A stretch of 64,000 bases of DNA from Kribbella sp. NBC_01245 (GTDB taxonomy: Bacteria; Actinomycetota; Actinomycetes; Propionibacteriales; Kribbellaceae), in contig NZ_CP108487.1 of assembly GCF_036226525.1 (NCBI RefSeq), positions 2,170,001 through 2,234,000 on the forward strand, given 5' to 3'. Of the stretch, positions 1 through 7,631 are shown in pieces (positions within the stretch are counted from its first letter, which is position 1; every line of letters begins with the position of its first letter). The notes below the pieces were generated by a model. That model searched no databases, was not told where the DNA came from, and worked only from the letters and a program-made list of their open reading frames with translations. Made by a program: the position numbers and the translations under genes.

Positions 1-2
1 GG

Positions 3-2162
3 CTGATCCTCCGAGCCGACGTGCGGGTGACCGTTCGCCCGGCTGACGCGGTGGCGCTGCGCGGCGTGGCCGAGCAACTCCGCGACGACCTGCGGGAGAT
101 CACCGGCTGGACCGCGCCGATCGCCATCGACGCGAACCCCGGACGACGCGATATCGCCCTCCGCGTCGACCCCACGGCCGAGGTCGGGCCCACCCCCGTC
201 GCCAAGAAGGAGGGATACCGACTCGATACGACGTACGGCGTGAGGATCACCAGTCGTACGTCGACCGGCGCCTTTTGGGCGACACGCAGTCTGCTCCAGA
301 TGCTGGTGCGGGAGAGCCCGGGCGAGGCGTCGGTGCCGGTCGGTAGTGCGGTCGACTGGCCGAACTACGCCGTGCGCGGGTTCATGCTCGACGTCGGGCG
401 CCGGTGGTTCGACCAGAAGTACATCCGCGATTACGTGCGCTACATGAGCTGGTTCAAGCTCAACACCTTCCAGATCCACCTGAACGACAACGAGATCACC
501 GCGCCGGGTGGCGACTGGTCGAAGGCGCAGTCTGCGTTCCGGCTGGCGTCGGACAATCCGCGGTTCAAGGGCCTTGCCGCCGCGGATGGCGCCTTCACCC
601 GCAGCGACTGGAACCGGCTGGAGTCGGTGGCGGCGGATCACCACGTGACGATCGTGCCGGAGATCGATGCGCCGGCGCACGCGCGCGCGTTCATCAAGTT
701 CGACCCGTCGCTCGGGCTGAACGGCGGCAACTCCGACCACCTCGATCTCACCAAGCCGGCCACGACGCAGTTTATGAAAGAGGTCTTCGACGAGTTCACG
801 CCTTGGTTCAAAGGGCCGGCGGTACACGTCGGCGCTGACGAGTACCCCCGCGAGTACGAGCCGGAGTACCGCAACTACTTCAACGACATCACCGCGCACG
901 TTCGTGGTCTCGGCAAGACCGCGTCGGCGTGGGGCAGCTTCTCGGTGATGGCGGGTAGCGCCGACGGCTACGACCGCGACGTGACGATCAACTCGTGGAA
1001 CAACGGCTGGTACGGCCCGAAGGCGGCCGTGGCCGACGGCTATCCGCTGATCAACACGAACGACGCGCTGCTCTACATCGTGCCGTTCGCGAACTACTAC
1101 CACGGTCGCGGACTGGACGGCCGCTGGCTGTTCGACAACTGGCAGCCGCACGTATTCGCCGGCGGCCAGACCGTCAGCCCCGACGAGCCGTTGTTGCGTG
1201 GCGCGATGTCGGCGGTCTGGAACGACCTCGTGAATGCCGACTACGACGAGCTGGACGTACACGGTCTCGTCGAACCGACCTTCGGCGTACTCGCGCAGAA
1301 GATGTGGCGTGGCGTCGAAGCCGGGTTGTCCCACGAGGCGTTCATGAAGCGGGTATCCGCGATCGGCGTTGGTCCCGGGCCGGAGATGATCGGGACCACG
1401 TTGCCGGCGGCCGGTGATCCTCGGCTCGGCGTGACGATCGGCAGCGTGGCACCACTCGCGGCGGGTGAGTCGACCACCTTGTCGGCGACCGTGACCAACC
1501 GCAGCGGCTCGACGCTGACCCGCGTGCAGCCGGCGCTTTCGCTCACCGCTGAAGGAGTGAGCGCGACTCCGTTGGCCGTCTCCGATGGCGATCTGGACCC
1601 GGGCGAATCGGCGGTGTGGAGTTGGCGGCTCAGCGCCGCTCGGACCGCGCCGAGCGCCAGCGCGCCCGCCGTACTGCAGGTGACCGCGTCACACCGCGGG
1701 ATCGAACTGCGGGCCAGGAACCAGACGTCCGTCCGGACCGTGCCACCCGCGCCGGAAGGCACCCAACACCTGTCCTTCACGGCGACGGCCAGCGCGTCAT
1801 CCGTCGAGGCTGGGCTCGACCGACTGGCCGCCCGGCACGTGAACGACGGCGACCTGACGACGCGTTGGGCGTCCGGTTATACCGATGCCGAATGGCTCCA
1901 GCTCGAGCTTGCCCAACCGGCCCGGGTCTCGTCGGCGCGGCTGTTCTGGGAGTCGGCGTGCGCGTCGTCGTACAAGATCCAGGTGTCGAATGACGGGACC
2001 ACCTGGACTGACGCGGCCACGGTCGGTACGTCGACGTGCAAGGACGACACGGTCACACTGCAGGCGCCGGATCCGGTCAAGTTCGTCCGGATGCAAGGCG
2101 GCAAGCGGGCGACGACGTGGGGCTACTCCCTCTACGAGCTATGGCTGTTCGGAACGCCCTGA
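3..2162 (+). CDS. GH20 beta-N-acetylhexosaminidase with C-terminal F5/8 carbohydrate-binding module, 5' partial
   Basis: Glycoside hydrolase family 20 protein expected to remove terminal beta-linked N-acetylhexosamine from chitin, glycan or murein fragments, probably outside the cell. The frame is open from the first bases of the window, so the N-terminus and any signal peptide lie upstream; the first internal start-like codon is GTG at 21, without a convincing RBS. Counting from that codon, residues 1-105 resemble the GH20 N-terminal domain and about 115-440 the TIM barrel, with the catalytic Asp-Glu pair at D273-E274 in HVGADEYP, preceded by VPEIDAP. Residues about 465-575 are an Ig-like linker and about 585-713 an F5/8 type C (discoidin) module. 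The last 31 bases overlap the convergent DUF3500 gene. The family call is secure; natural substrate is not visible. Confidence 0.93.
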   Translation: MILRADVRVTVRPADAVALRGVAEQLRDDLREITGWTAPIAIDANPGRRDIALRVDPTAEVGPTPVAKKEGYRLDTTYGVRITSRTSTGAFWATRSLLQMLVRESPGEASVPVGSAVDWPNYAVRGFMLDVGRRWFDQKYIRDYVRYMSWFKLNTFQIHLNDNEITAPGGDWSKAQSAFRLASDNPRFKGLAAADGAFTRSDWNRLESVAADHHVTIVPEIDAPAHARAFIKFDPSLGLNGGNSDHLDLTKPATTQFMKEVFDEFTPWFKGPAVHVGADEYPREYEPEYRNYFNDITAHVRGLGKTASAWGSFSVMAGSADGYDRDVTINSWNNGWYGPKAAVADGYPLINTNDALLYIVPFANYYHGRGLDGRWLFDNWQPHVFAGGQTVSPDEPLLRGAMSAVWNDLVNADYDELDVHGLVEPTFGVLAQKMWRGVEAGLSHEAFMKRVSAIGVGPGPEMIGTTLPAAGDPRLGVTIGSVAPLAAGESTTLSATVTNRSGSTLTRVQPALSLTAEGVSATPLAVSDGDLDPGESAVWSWRLSAARTAPSASAPAVLQVTASHRGIELRARNQTSVRTVPPAPEGTQHLSFTATASASSVEAGLDRLAARHVNDGDLTTRWASGYTDAEWLQLELAQPARVSSARLFWESACASSYKIQVSNDGTTWTDAATVGTSTCKDDTVTLQAPDPVKFVRMQGGKRATTWGYSLYELWLFGTP

Positions 2163-3103
2163 GCGTAGTGCCGCGCTAGGAGGTCGTGGCCCCAGTCGTT
2201 GCGGAGGTCGCGCCAGACCGAGTGGATGTGGTTGGCGTCGTCCTGGGTGTTGTCGTACTCCAGCAGGAACGTCGGTCCCGCGATCGAGTAGTAATGACCT
2301 TCGCCTGGTTTCGGGCTGCCCGCCCAGGCGAAGGTCAGCCGCTCGACGCCGGCCTCGGTGATGTCGTGCCACGCGCGCTGGGCGATCGGCTCGGCCGCGC
2401 GGCCGACGTACTGGTCGACCAACCGGGTGAACAGCTCGCGCTGATCCGCCTCGAGGTTGCCGTACGCCAAACCCTTGTGCAGCAGGCCCGGATCGGCGAC
2501 CGGATCGTACCGGGTGAGGATGTCGCGCGGCGCCACCGAGGACACGATCGCGAGCTCTCGCTGGCCTGGTTCGAGGGCGGAGAGCAGGTCGCGCGCGAGC
2601 CACTCCTCCGGCGCGAGAAAACGCCGGCCGGTGTGCGGCCCGTCCAGGATCGTGGCCGGCTCCGAACCGAAGAAGTGCGGCGTGATCGACACCCCGTCGT
2701 CGGTGATCGTCTGGTGCACCGCGAGGTGGTGCCCGTTGATCCGCCACGCCCACGGGCCGTCTGACGGATCGCCGAGGATGCGCAGGAAGTAGCGCTGATC
2801 GTCGTACGGATCGATGGTCGAACCAGGGACAGCCTGCGGCAGGTTCCGCCGGATGGCCTCCGCGGCCATCACCCCGCACGCGTCGGCCAGGCCGCGCGCG
2901 CTCGACGCGAGCTCGACCAGCCGCATCGCGAGCGCCCGCTGACCGACGCTCATCTCCCCCAGCGTCAGCCCGGGTCGCGCGCCCGGAAGATACGTCCACT
3001 CGAGTCTGTCGTCGGTGTCGAACGGCGCACGGATCGTCTCGACCTGCGCCGGCTCGAGTGCCGCCAGCAACGCCAGCGCGGCCTCCCGCAGACTGTCCCT
3101 CAT
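2132..3103 (-). CDS. DUF3500 family protein
   Basis: A 323-residue protein that I recognise as DUF3500, a family of unknown function common in actinobacteria and planctomycetes. Visible hallmarks are the YFLRILGDPS, WAWRINGHH and FFGSEPA segments in the middle and the C-terminal HYYSIAGPTFLLEYDNTQ block with HIHSVWRDLRNDWG after it. Several conserved His and Asp residues would allow metal binding, but no characterised active site is known to me. There is no signal peptide or membrane segment. The ATG at 3103 is preceded by GGGAGG at a good distance, which fixes the start. Its 3' end overlaps the GH20 gene on the other strand. Function is unknown; no neighbour clearly shares a pathway with it. 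Confidence 0.85.
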   Translation of the reverse strand: MRDSLREAALALLAALEPAQVETIRAPFDTDDRLEWTYLPGARPGLTLGEMSVGQRALAMRLVELASSARGLADACGVMAAEAIRRNLPQAVPGSTIDPYDDQRYFLRILGDPSDGPWAWRINGHHLAVHQTITDDGVSITPHFFGSEPATILDGPHTGRRFLAPEEWLARDLLSALEPGQRELAIVSSVAPRDILTRYDPVADPGLLHKGLAYGNLEADQRELFTRLVDQYVGRAAEPIAQRAWHDITEAGVERLTFAWAGSPKPGEGHYYSIAGPTFLLEYDNTQDDANHIHSVWRDLRNDWGHDLLARHYAQGVPNSHSS

Positions 3104-3168
3104 CCCAAACCTCCCGAGTCTCGACGTACCCCGGAAAGGTACTTCGCCACTCAGGTCATTTCATCGTG

Positions 3169-3510
3169 TCAGGCCCTGACGAATGCGCCGGACTCGATCG
3201 GCAGGCCTGCTTCCACCCAGTCCTGAATGCCTTCGCGGTACTTGCGGACGTTCGTGTAACCGGCCGCGGCCAGCAGGTTCGCGACGTTCTGGCTGTTCCC
3301 GCAGGCGATGTTCGAGCAGTAGGTGACGATCGGTGCGCTCTTATCCGGCAGCAGGCTCGACGCCTGCACCGCGACATCGGCCTCGACGAGTGGCAACGCC
3401 CCGGGCAGGTGCTGCTGCTCGTAGTACATCCCTCCCAGCGCGTCGATCACGGTGACGGCTCCTGCGTTTATGGCCGCTTTGAGTTCCTCGCGGCTGATCA
3501 GCTCGGTCAT
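3169..3510 (-). CDS. Rhodanese-like single-domain protein
   Basis: A single rhodanese domain of about 113 residues, expected to carry sulfur as a Cys persulfide or to sense or reduce a thiol-reactive compound in the cytoplasm. The active-site loop is in VTYCSNIACGNS, where the first Cys is the likely catalytic residue; a second Cys four residues later could form a disulfide. The N-terminal ISREELKAAI and the DALGGMYYEQQHLPGA segments fit the usual rhodanese fold. A longer frame runs upstream to 3576, but the ATG at 3510 is preceded by GAGAGG and begins the domain, so that start is preferred. It is divergent from a MarR regulator with tandem operators between them, so it is probably that regulator's main target. 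Confidence 0.88.
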   Translation of the reverse strand: MTELISREELKAAINAGAVTVIDALGGMYYEQQHLPGALPLVEADVAVQASSLLPDKSAPIVTYCSNIACGNSQNVANLLAAAGYTNVRKYREGIQDWVEAGLPIESGAFVRA

Positions 3511-3530
3511 TGCTGTGCCCCTCTCGCTAG

Positions 3531-3550
3531 TTGTGTGCGTGCGCACGCAA
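3531..3550. promoter_or_regulatory. MarR-type operator 1
   Basis: Inverted repeat TTGTGTGCG-TG-CGCACGCAA in the 87-base gap between the divergent rhodanese and MarR genes. Arms match at 8 of 9 positions around a TG centre. It lies 20 bases upstream of the rhodanese start. With the second copy it forms a tandem pair of the same design. Confidence 0.7.
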
Positions 3551-3558
3551 TAGTAGCA

Positions 3559-3578
3559 ATGCGTGCGTGCGCACACAA
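3559..3578. promoter_or_regulatory. MarR-type operator 2
   Basis: Second copy of the operator, ATGCGTGCG-TG-CGCACACAA, again with a TG centre and 7 of 9 arm positions paired. Its centre is 28 bases from the first. The outer arms of the two sites (TTGTGTGCG at 3531 and CGCACACAA at 3570) are exact inverse complements. The site ends 19 bases before the marR start codon, so it should autoregulate the regulator. Confidence 0.68.
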
Positions 3579-3597
3579 CTTCGGCTAGGGTTCGACC

Positions 3598-4035
3598 ATG
3601 GCCTCACGTAAGAAGCTCGCCGCCGACGCCTGGGGCGCCTTGCTGCAAGTACATGCCGCACTCGTCCCCACCCTGGACAAGGCGATCCATGGCCAGACTG
3701 GCCTGCCGCTCTCCTGGTACGACGTACTGCTCGAGCTGGCTGCCGAACCCCAGGGCCGCCTGCGGATGAGCGACCTCGCTGAACGAGTCGTGCTCAGCCG
3801 AACCCGGGTCAGCCGTCTCGTTGACGACCTAGTCGCCCGCGGCCTCATCACCAAGGAAGGCCACCCCGACGACCGGCGCTCGGCCTACGCGGTCATCACC
3901 CCAGCAGGCCGGTCCGAATTCCGCGCGGCAGCCCCGGTCTACGTCCGCGCGATCGAGACCCAATTCGCGTCAAACCTCACCGATGACGACCTCACACAGC
4001 TAGCCGGCATCCTCCACAAAATCCAGAAGCCTTAG
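3598..4035 (+). CDS. MarR family transcriptional regulator
   Basis: A 145-residue winged-helix repressor of the MarR family. The DNA-binding core is visible in LRMSDLAERVVLSRTRVSRL (recognition helix), followed by the wing with the family signature DDRRSAYAVITPAGR. Flanking helices would form the dimer and ligand pocket. It is transcribed away from a rhodanese gene, and two palindromic sites fill the shared promoter region, so repression of both genes is likely, with relief by a ligand or thiol-reactive species. The ligand cannot be read from sequence; no reactive Cys is evident in the regulator itself. Its stop codon overlaps the stop of the convergent phosphatase gene by a few bases. Confidence 0.92.
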   Translation: MASRKKLAADAWGALLQVHAALVPTLDKAIHGQTGLPLSWYDVLLELAAEPQGRLRMSDLAERVVLSRTRVSRLVDDLVARGLITKEGHPDDRRSAYAVITPAGRSEFRAAAPVYVRAIETQFASNLTDDDLTQLAGILHKIQKP

Positions 4036-4712
4036 AGCCAGGCGGAGCGTTCTCGCGGGGTGGGGGTGTGGTCGCACCACTGGGCGAAGGGGCGGTCTAG
4101 TTTGTAGCGGTAGTCCGGCTGGCGGATCAGGACGCGGGTTTCGGCGTTGTCGGGGTTGGACAGCGTTTCGAAGAAGCGGACCGACCAGTGGAACCAGCGC
4201 ATGCAGAACAGCCGCATGGTCAGCCCGTGCGAGACGAGCAGGATGTTGCGCGGCGCGTCCGGGCTCTCGAAATCGCGATGCATCGTCTCGAGGAACGTCG
4301 ACACCCGGTCGTACACGTCGGCCCCGGATTCGCCGTCCGTGAACCGGTAGAAGAAATGGCCGTACGAGTTGCGCAGTTCCTTCTGGCGGAGGATGTCCGC
4401 GGTGTCCTGGTAGTTGGCCCAGTCCTGTTCGCGCAGTCGCGGCTCTTCCCGGACGGTCTCGAGCAGGTCGTCGATGCCGAGGCCTTCGAGGGTTTGCAAG
4501 GCGCGCAGGTACGGCGAGACGTAGACCCGGACCGGCTGGCCATCGAACAGTTCGCGGAGTTCGGTGCCGGTCTTGGCGACCTGGTCCCAGCCGTGCGGCG
4601 TGAGCGGGATGGCGTGATCGGGCACGGTCTCGAAGATGCGCTTGTCGAGGTTGGCCTCGGACTCGCCGTGCCGGACCAGCGCGATCCGCAACGGCCGCTT
4701 GCTCAACCCCAT
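4032..4712 (-). CDS. Histidine phosphatase (phosphoglycerate mutase-like) family protein
   Basis: A cytoplasmic member of the histidine phosphatase superfamily, about 226 residues. The phospho-acceptor motif is LVRHGESEAN near the N-terminus; YVSPYLRALQT supplies the second Arg, REQDWANYQD the family Glu region and LLVSHGLTMRLF the second catalytic His. A longer frame exists upstream but is antisense-like sequence inside cobD; the ATG at 4712 has GGGAG in front and begins the domain. It overlaps the end of cobD by 10 bases, so the two are translationally coupled. In some actinobacteria a phosphatase of this family acts as the alpha-ribazole phosphatase (CobC) of the cobalamin pathway, and the coupling to cobD makes that attractive here, but the sequence alone does not prove it. 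Confidence 0.85.
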   Translation of the reverse strand: MGLSKRPLRIALVRHGESEANLDKRIFETVPDHAIPLTPHGWDQVAKTGTELRELFDGQPVRVYVSPYLRALQTLEGLGIDDLLETVREEPRLREQDWANYQDTADILRQKELRNSYGHFFYRFTDGESGADVYDRVSTFLETMHRDFESPDAPRNILLVSHGLTMRLFCMRWFHWSVRFFETLSNPDNAETRVLIRQPDYRYKLDRPFAQWCDHTPTPRERSAWL

Positions 4713-5677
4713 CGGTTCTCCCGTCGTCCTAGTGACAGGACCACGGCGGCGGCGGTCGCCGCAATCGCGACGCGCCGGGCCAGGTCGGCCGTACGGCGGA
4801 TATCGGGTACGCCGGGGCGCGGGCCGTCGCCGAGCGTGCCCCGATCCTCGACCTCGTCGCCATAGGTGTTCGACCCGCCCAGGCGAAGCCCGAGCGCACC
4901 CGCGAACGACGCCTCGACCGGGCCGGCGTTCGGGCTCGGATGACCGGGCGCGTCCCGCCGCCAAATCCGTAGGGCTTCGGCTGGTTGGCCGGCGGTCAAG
5001 CCGGTGAGTACGGCGCAGGCCCGGGCCGGGAGGTAGTTCGCGAGATCGTCGAGCCGTGCCGAGGCCCAGCCGAAGTTCCGGTACTTCGCCGAGCGGTAGC
5101 CGACCATCGCGTCCAGCGTGTTCACGGCGCGATAGCCGACGAGCCCTGGTACGCCGAGGGCGCCGCCCCAGAGCAAGGGCGCTACGCAGGCGTCGGAGGT
5201 GTTCTCGGCGATCGACTCGACCGTTGCCCGGGCCAACTCGTCCGGGCCGAGGTCTGTCGCGTCACGGCTGCAGAGATGGCTCAACCGGTTACGAGCACCT
5301 GGGATGTCGTCGGCCTCTAGGCGAGACGCCATCACCTCAGCCTCGCGCTCAAGACTGCGACCGCCTAAGACGGCCCAAGTCGCCACAGCTGTCGCTAGCG
5401 CTTGCGCGACTGGATGGCGGCTAGCGAACTTCTCGACGGCAATACCGGCAGCAGTGGCCGTACCAACCAGCACGAGCGTGTACGCCGTACCAGCCGCGCG
5501 CGAGTCGGCGTACATCCTGGTCTCCAGCGCAGCCGCGGCTTGCCCATACCCGGCGACCGGGTGATACCGCCGCGGATCCCCGAGCAGCCGGTCCGCCACA
5601 AACCCGAGCGTGAGCCCAATCCCCCGCGCCACCAACACCCGACGCAGTCTGCCATCCCCCTCTTCTGTTGCATTCAT
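4703..5677 (-). CDS. cobD: Adenosylcobinamide-phosphate synthase CobD/CbiB
   Basis: Integral membrane protein of cobalamin biosynthesis that joins the aminopropanol side chain to adenosylcobyric acid, giving adenosylcobinamide or its phosphate. At 324 residues it has the usual length. Family signatures are clear: DPRRYHPVAG near the N-terminus, ESIAENTSDACVAPLLWG, YRAVNTLDAMVGYRS followed by RLDDLANYLPAR, and HPSPNAGPVEASFAGALGL. Hydrophobic stretches at about residues 60-110, 175-195 and 300-315 fit membrane segments. The start at 5677 is the first ATG; a later Met or Val is possible. It leads a two-gene unit with the histidine phosphatase. No cobalamin riboswitch was seen upstream and no other cob genes are in the window. 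Confidence 0.93.
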   Translation of the reverse strand: MNATEEGDGRLRRVLVARGIGLTLGFVADRLLGDPRRYHPVAGYGQAAAALETRMYADSRAAGTAYTLVLVGTATAAGIAVEKFASRHPVAQALATAVATWAVLGGRSLEREAEVMASRLEADDIPGARNRLSHLCSRDATDLGPDELARATVESIAENTSDACVAPLLWGGALGVPGLVGYRAVNTLDAMVGYRSAKYRNFGWASARLDDLANYLPARACAVLTGLTAGQPAEALRIWRRDAPGHPSPNAGPVEASFAGALGLRLGGSNTYGDEVEDRGTLGDGPRPGVPDIRRTADLARRVAIAATAAAVVLSLGRRENRWG

Positions 5678-5745
5678 CGGTCGGCGTTTTCCATCGTGGG
5701 CAAAGCCCAGGCGGAGGTGGGTGGGGATATGCGAGGGTGGCGGGT

Positions 5746-6567
5746 ATGAGGATTACGGAACTGCTCGAGGGTGTGGCCGGGGCTGGGGAGTTCGGGGTCT
5801 GGCTCGGGCGGCTGGATGGCACGGCGGTTTTGGCGTACGACGCGGAGCGGACGCATTACGCGGCGAGCACGATGAAACTGCCGGTGGCGATCGCGATGAT
5901 GCGCGAGGTGGAGGCGGGCCGGCTCGACCTGGATCAGGCGCTGACCGTGCACAACGACTTCCCGTCGGCGGGCGGCGGGCGGTTCGGGCTGAGCGAGGCG
6001 AACGACGACTCGAAGACCGTCTGGCAGGAGATGGGCAACGAGGTCACCCTGCGCTGGGTCGCGACGAACATGATCACCGTGTCGGGAAATCTCGCCACAG
6101 ATCTCGTGCTCGACCTGGTCGGCATCGACAAGGCGAACGCCGTGCTGGCCGAGTTCGGCTCGGGCCGGAGCGCGATCCGCCGCTGCATCGACGACGTCCG
6201 TGCCCGGGATGCCGGTATCAACAACGAGATGAGCGCAGCCGATCTTGCCGCCGTACTAGTGGCCGTCGGCAACGACAAGGCGGCCTCGGCCGAGTCCTGC
6301 GCGTACGTCCGCGACCTACTCGCCGCCAACGAGTGGAACGACGAGATCCCGAAACTGCTGCCCGCCGGCACGCGGGTGGAGCACAAGAACGGCTGGGACG
6401 ATCGCGTCCGCCATGACGGCGGCATCGTGCGCCCGGCCGACGCGGACCCGTTCGTACTGTCCGTCTGCACGAGCTCCTCATTGCCGGACGAAACAGCCCA
6501 GGCCCTCATCGCCGATATCGCCGCGGAGGTCTTCGCGCACCGGCACGACCTGACGGCGGTCCGGTGA
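5746..6567 (+). CDS. Class A beta-lactamase-fold serine hydrolase, cytosolic
   Basis: A 273-residue protein with the class A beta-lactamase/DD-peptidase fold. The nucleophile motif Ser-x-x-Lys is in YAASTMKLPVAI near residue 45. The SDN loop is replaced by SGN in ITVSGNLATDL, and the KTG triad by KNG in EHKNGWDDRV. Unlike secreted beta-lactamases it has no signal peptide: the ATG at 5746 starts directly with the domain. It is translationally coupled (GTGA overlap) to a dipeptide epimerase, which in turn overlaps an NlpC/P60 peptidase. That context suggests a peptidase acting on imported cell-wall peptides rather than an antibiotic-resistance enzyme. True beta-lactamase activity is not excluded by sequence. 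A start at 5668 would add residues with no homology and is less likely. Confidence 0.82.
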   Translation: MRITELLEGVAGAGEFGVWLGRLDGTAVLAYDAERTHYAASTMKLPVAIAMMREVEAGRLDLDQALTVHNDFPSAGGGRFGLSEANDDSKTVWQEMGNEVTLRWVATNMITVSGNLATDLVLDLVGIDKANAVLAEFGSGRSAIRRCIDDVRARDAGINNEMSAADLAAVLVAVGNDKAASAESCAYVRDLLAANEWNDEIPKLLPAGTRVEHKNGWDDRVRHDGGIVRPADADPFVLSVCTSSSLPDETAQALIADIAAEVFAHRHDLTAVR

Positions 6568-7631
6568 AGATCCGCACGCATCTCGTCTCGGCTCGCCTGC
6601 ACACGCCGTTCGTCACCGCGCTGCGGACGGCGACCCACGCGGACTCGCTACTGGTCGAGATCGCATCCGAAGACCTCACCGGTTGGGGCGAAGCGCCGCA
6701 GGTCTGGAAAGTGACGGGCGAATCGCTCGCCGGCGCCCAGGCCTGCGTCGAGGGACCGATCACGGCCGCGCTCAAAGGCCTCGGCCCGGACGACCTGACC
6801 GAGGCCCTGCGCCGCATCCAGAACGCCGCCACCGGCAACTTCGGCGCCAAGGCCGCGGTCGACGTCGCGCTGCACGACCTCGCCGCGCGACGTACCGGCC
6901 AAACCCTGCAGGGATTCCTGGGATCGACCGTCTCGACTGTGCGGACGGACGTGACCTTGTCCGCCGGCGATGCGGACAGCCTGGCGGTGGCCGCGAAAGC
7001 GCGGATCGCGGACGGCTTCGACGTACTCAAGCTCAAGGTCGGTACGGGCGATGGGCCGGCCGACTTCGCCCGGGTCCAGCGGGTCCGCGAAGCCGTCGGC
7101 CCCGAACCGCTGATCCGGCTCGACGCGAACCAGGGCTGGACCGCCCGCGACGCCGTACGGGCCATCCGCTCGATGGAGGACGCCGGGCTCGACATCGAAC
7201 TGGTCGAACAACCCGTGCCCGCGGCCGACCTCGAAGGCATGGCCTGGATCACCGACCGCGTCAGTACGCCGATCCTCGCGGACGAGTCGGTCTTCGGCGT
7301 ACGCGATCTGGTGGCGGTGATCCGGCATCGCGCGGCTGACATGGTGAACGTGAAGCTCGCCAAGTGCGGCGGCCTCGGCCCGGCGCGCACCTTGCTCGAA
7401 CTGGCCCGCGCCCACGGCCTCGGCACGGTCGTCGGCTCGATGATGGAAGGCCAGGTCGGTGTCGGCGCGGCCGCCGCGCTGGTCGCGGCGTACCCGACGA
7501 CGGCCGTCAGCGATCTCGACGCCGCCTGGTGGCTGGCCGAGCCCGCGGTCGTCGGCGGCATCAGTTACGACGGCCGCGACATTCGCTTACCAGGGGTACC
7601 TGGCCTCGGCGTGTCAGGCTTGGCGGTATGA
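6564..7631 (+). CDS. Dipeptide epimerase (L-Ala-D/L-Glu epimerase type), enolase superfamily
   Basis: A 355-residue enolase-superfamily enzyme of the muconate-lactonizing subgroup, most like the YkfB/YcjG epimerases that convert L-Ala-D-Glu from murein into L-Ala-L-Glu. The catalytic Lys pair sits in DVLKLKVG, the metal ligands in RLDANQGW, ELVEQPV and LADESVF, and the second-side Lys in NVKLAKCGG. The N-terminal capping domain precedes them. Its GTG start overlaps the stop of the serine hydrolase, and its stop overlaps the start of the NlpC/P60 gene, so all three are made together. In Bacillus subtilis YkfB is encoded with the endopeptidase YkfC; the same pairing here supports a murein-peptide substrate. 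Confidence 0.9.
   Translation: MKIRTHLVSARLHTPFVTALRTATHADSLLVEIASEDLTGWGEAPQVWKVTGESLAGAQACVEGPITAALKGLGPDDLTEALRRIQNAATGNFGAKAAVDVALHDLAARRTGQTLQGFLGSTVSTVRTDVTLSAGDADSLAVAAKARIADGFDVLKLKVGTGDGPADFARVQRVREAVGPEPLIRLDANQGWTARDAVRAIRSMEDAGLDIELVEQPVPAADLEGMAWITDRVSTPILADESVFGVRDLVAVIRHRAADMVNVKLAKCGGLGPARTLLELARAHGLGTVVGSMMEGQVGVGAAAALVAAYPTTAVSDLDAAWWLAEPAVVGGISYDGRDIRLPGVPGLGVSGLAV

Noticed and set aside
4712..4964. Longer N-terminus for the histidine phosphatase
   Set aside because: The extra 84 codons lie in cobD in another frame, are Arg-rich and unlike the family; the ATG at 4712 has an RBS.
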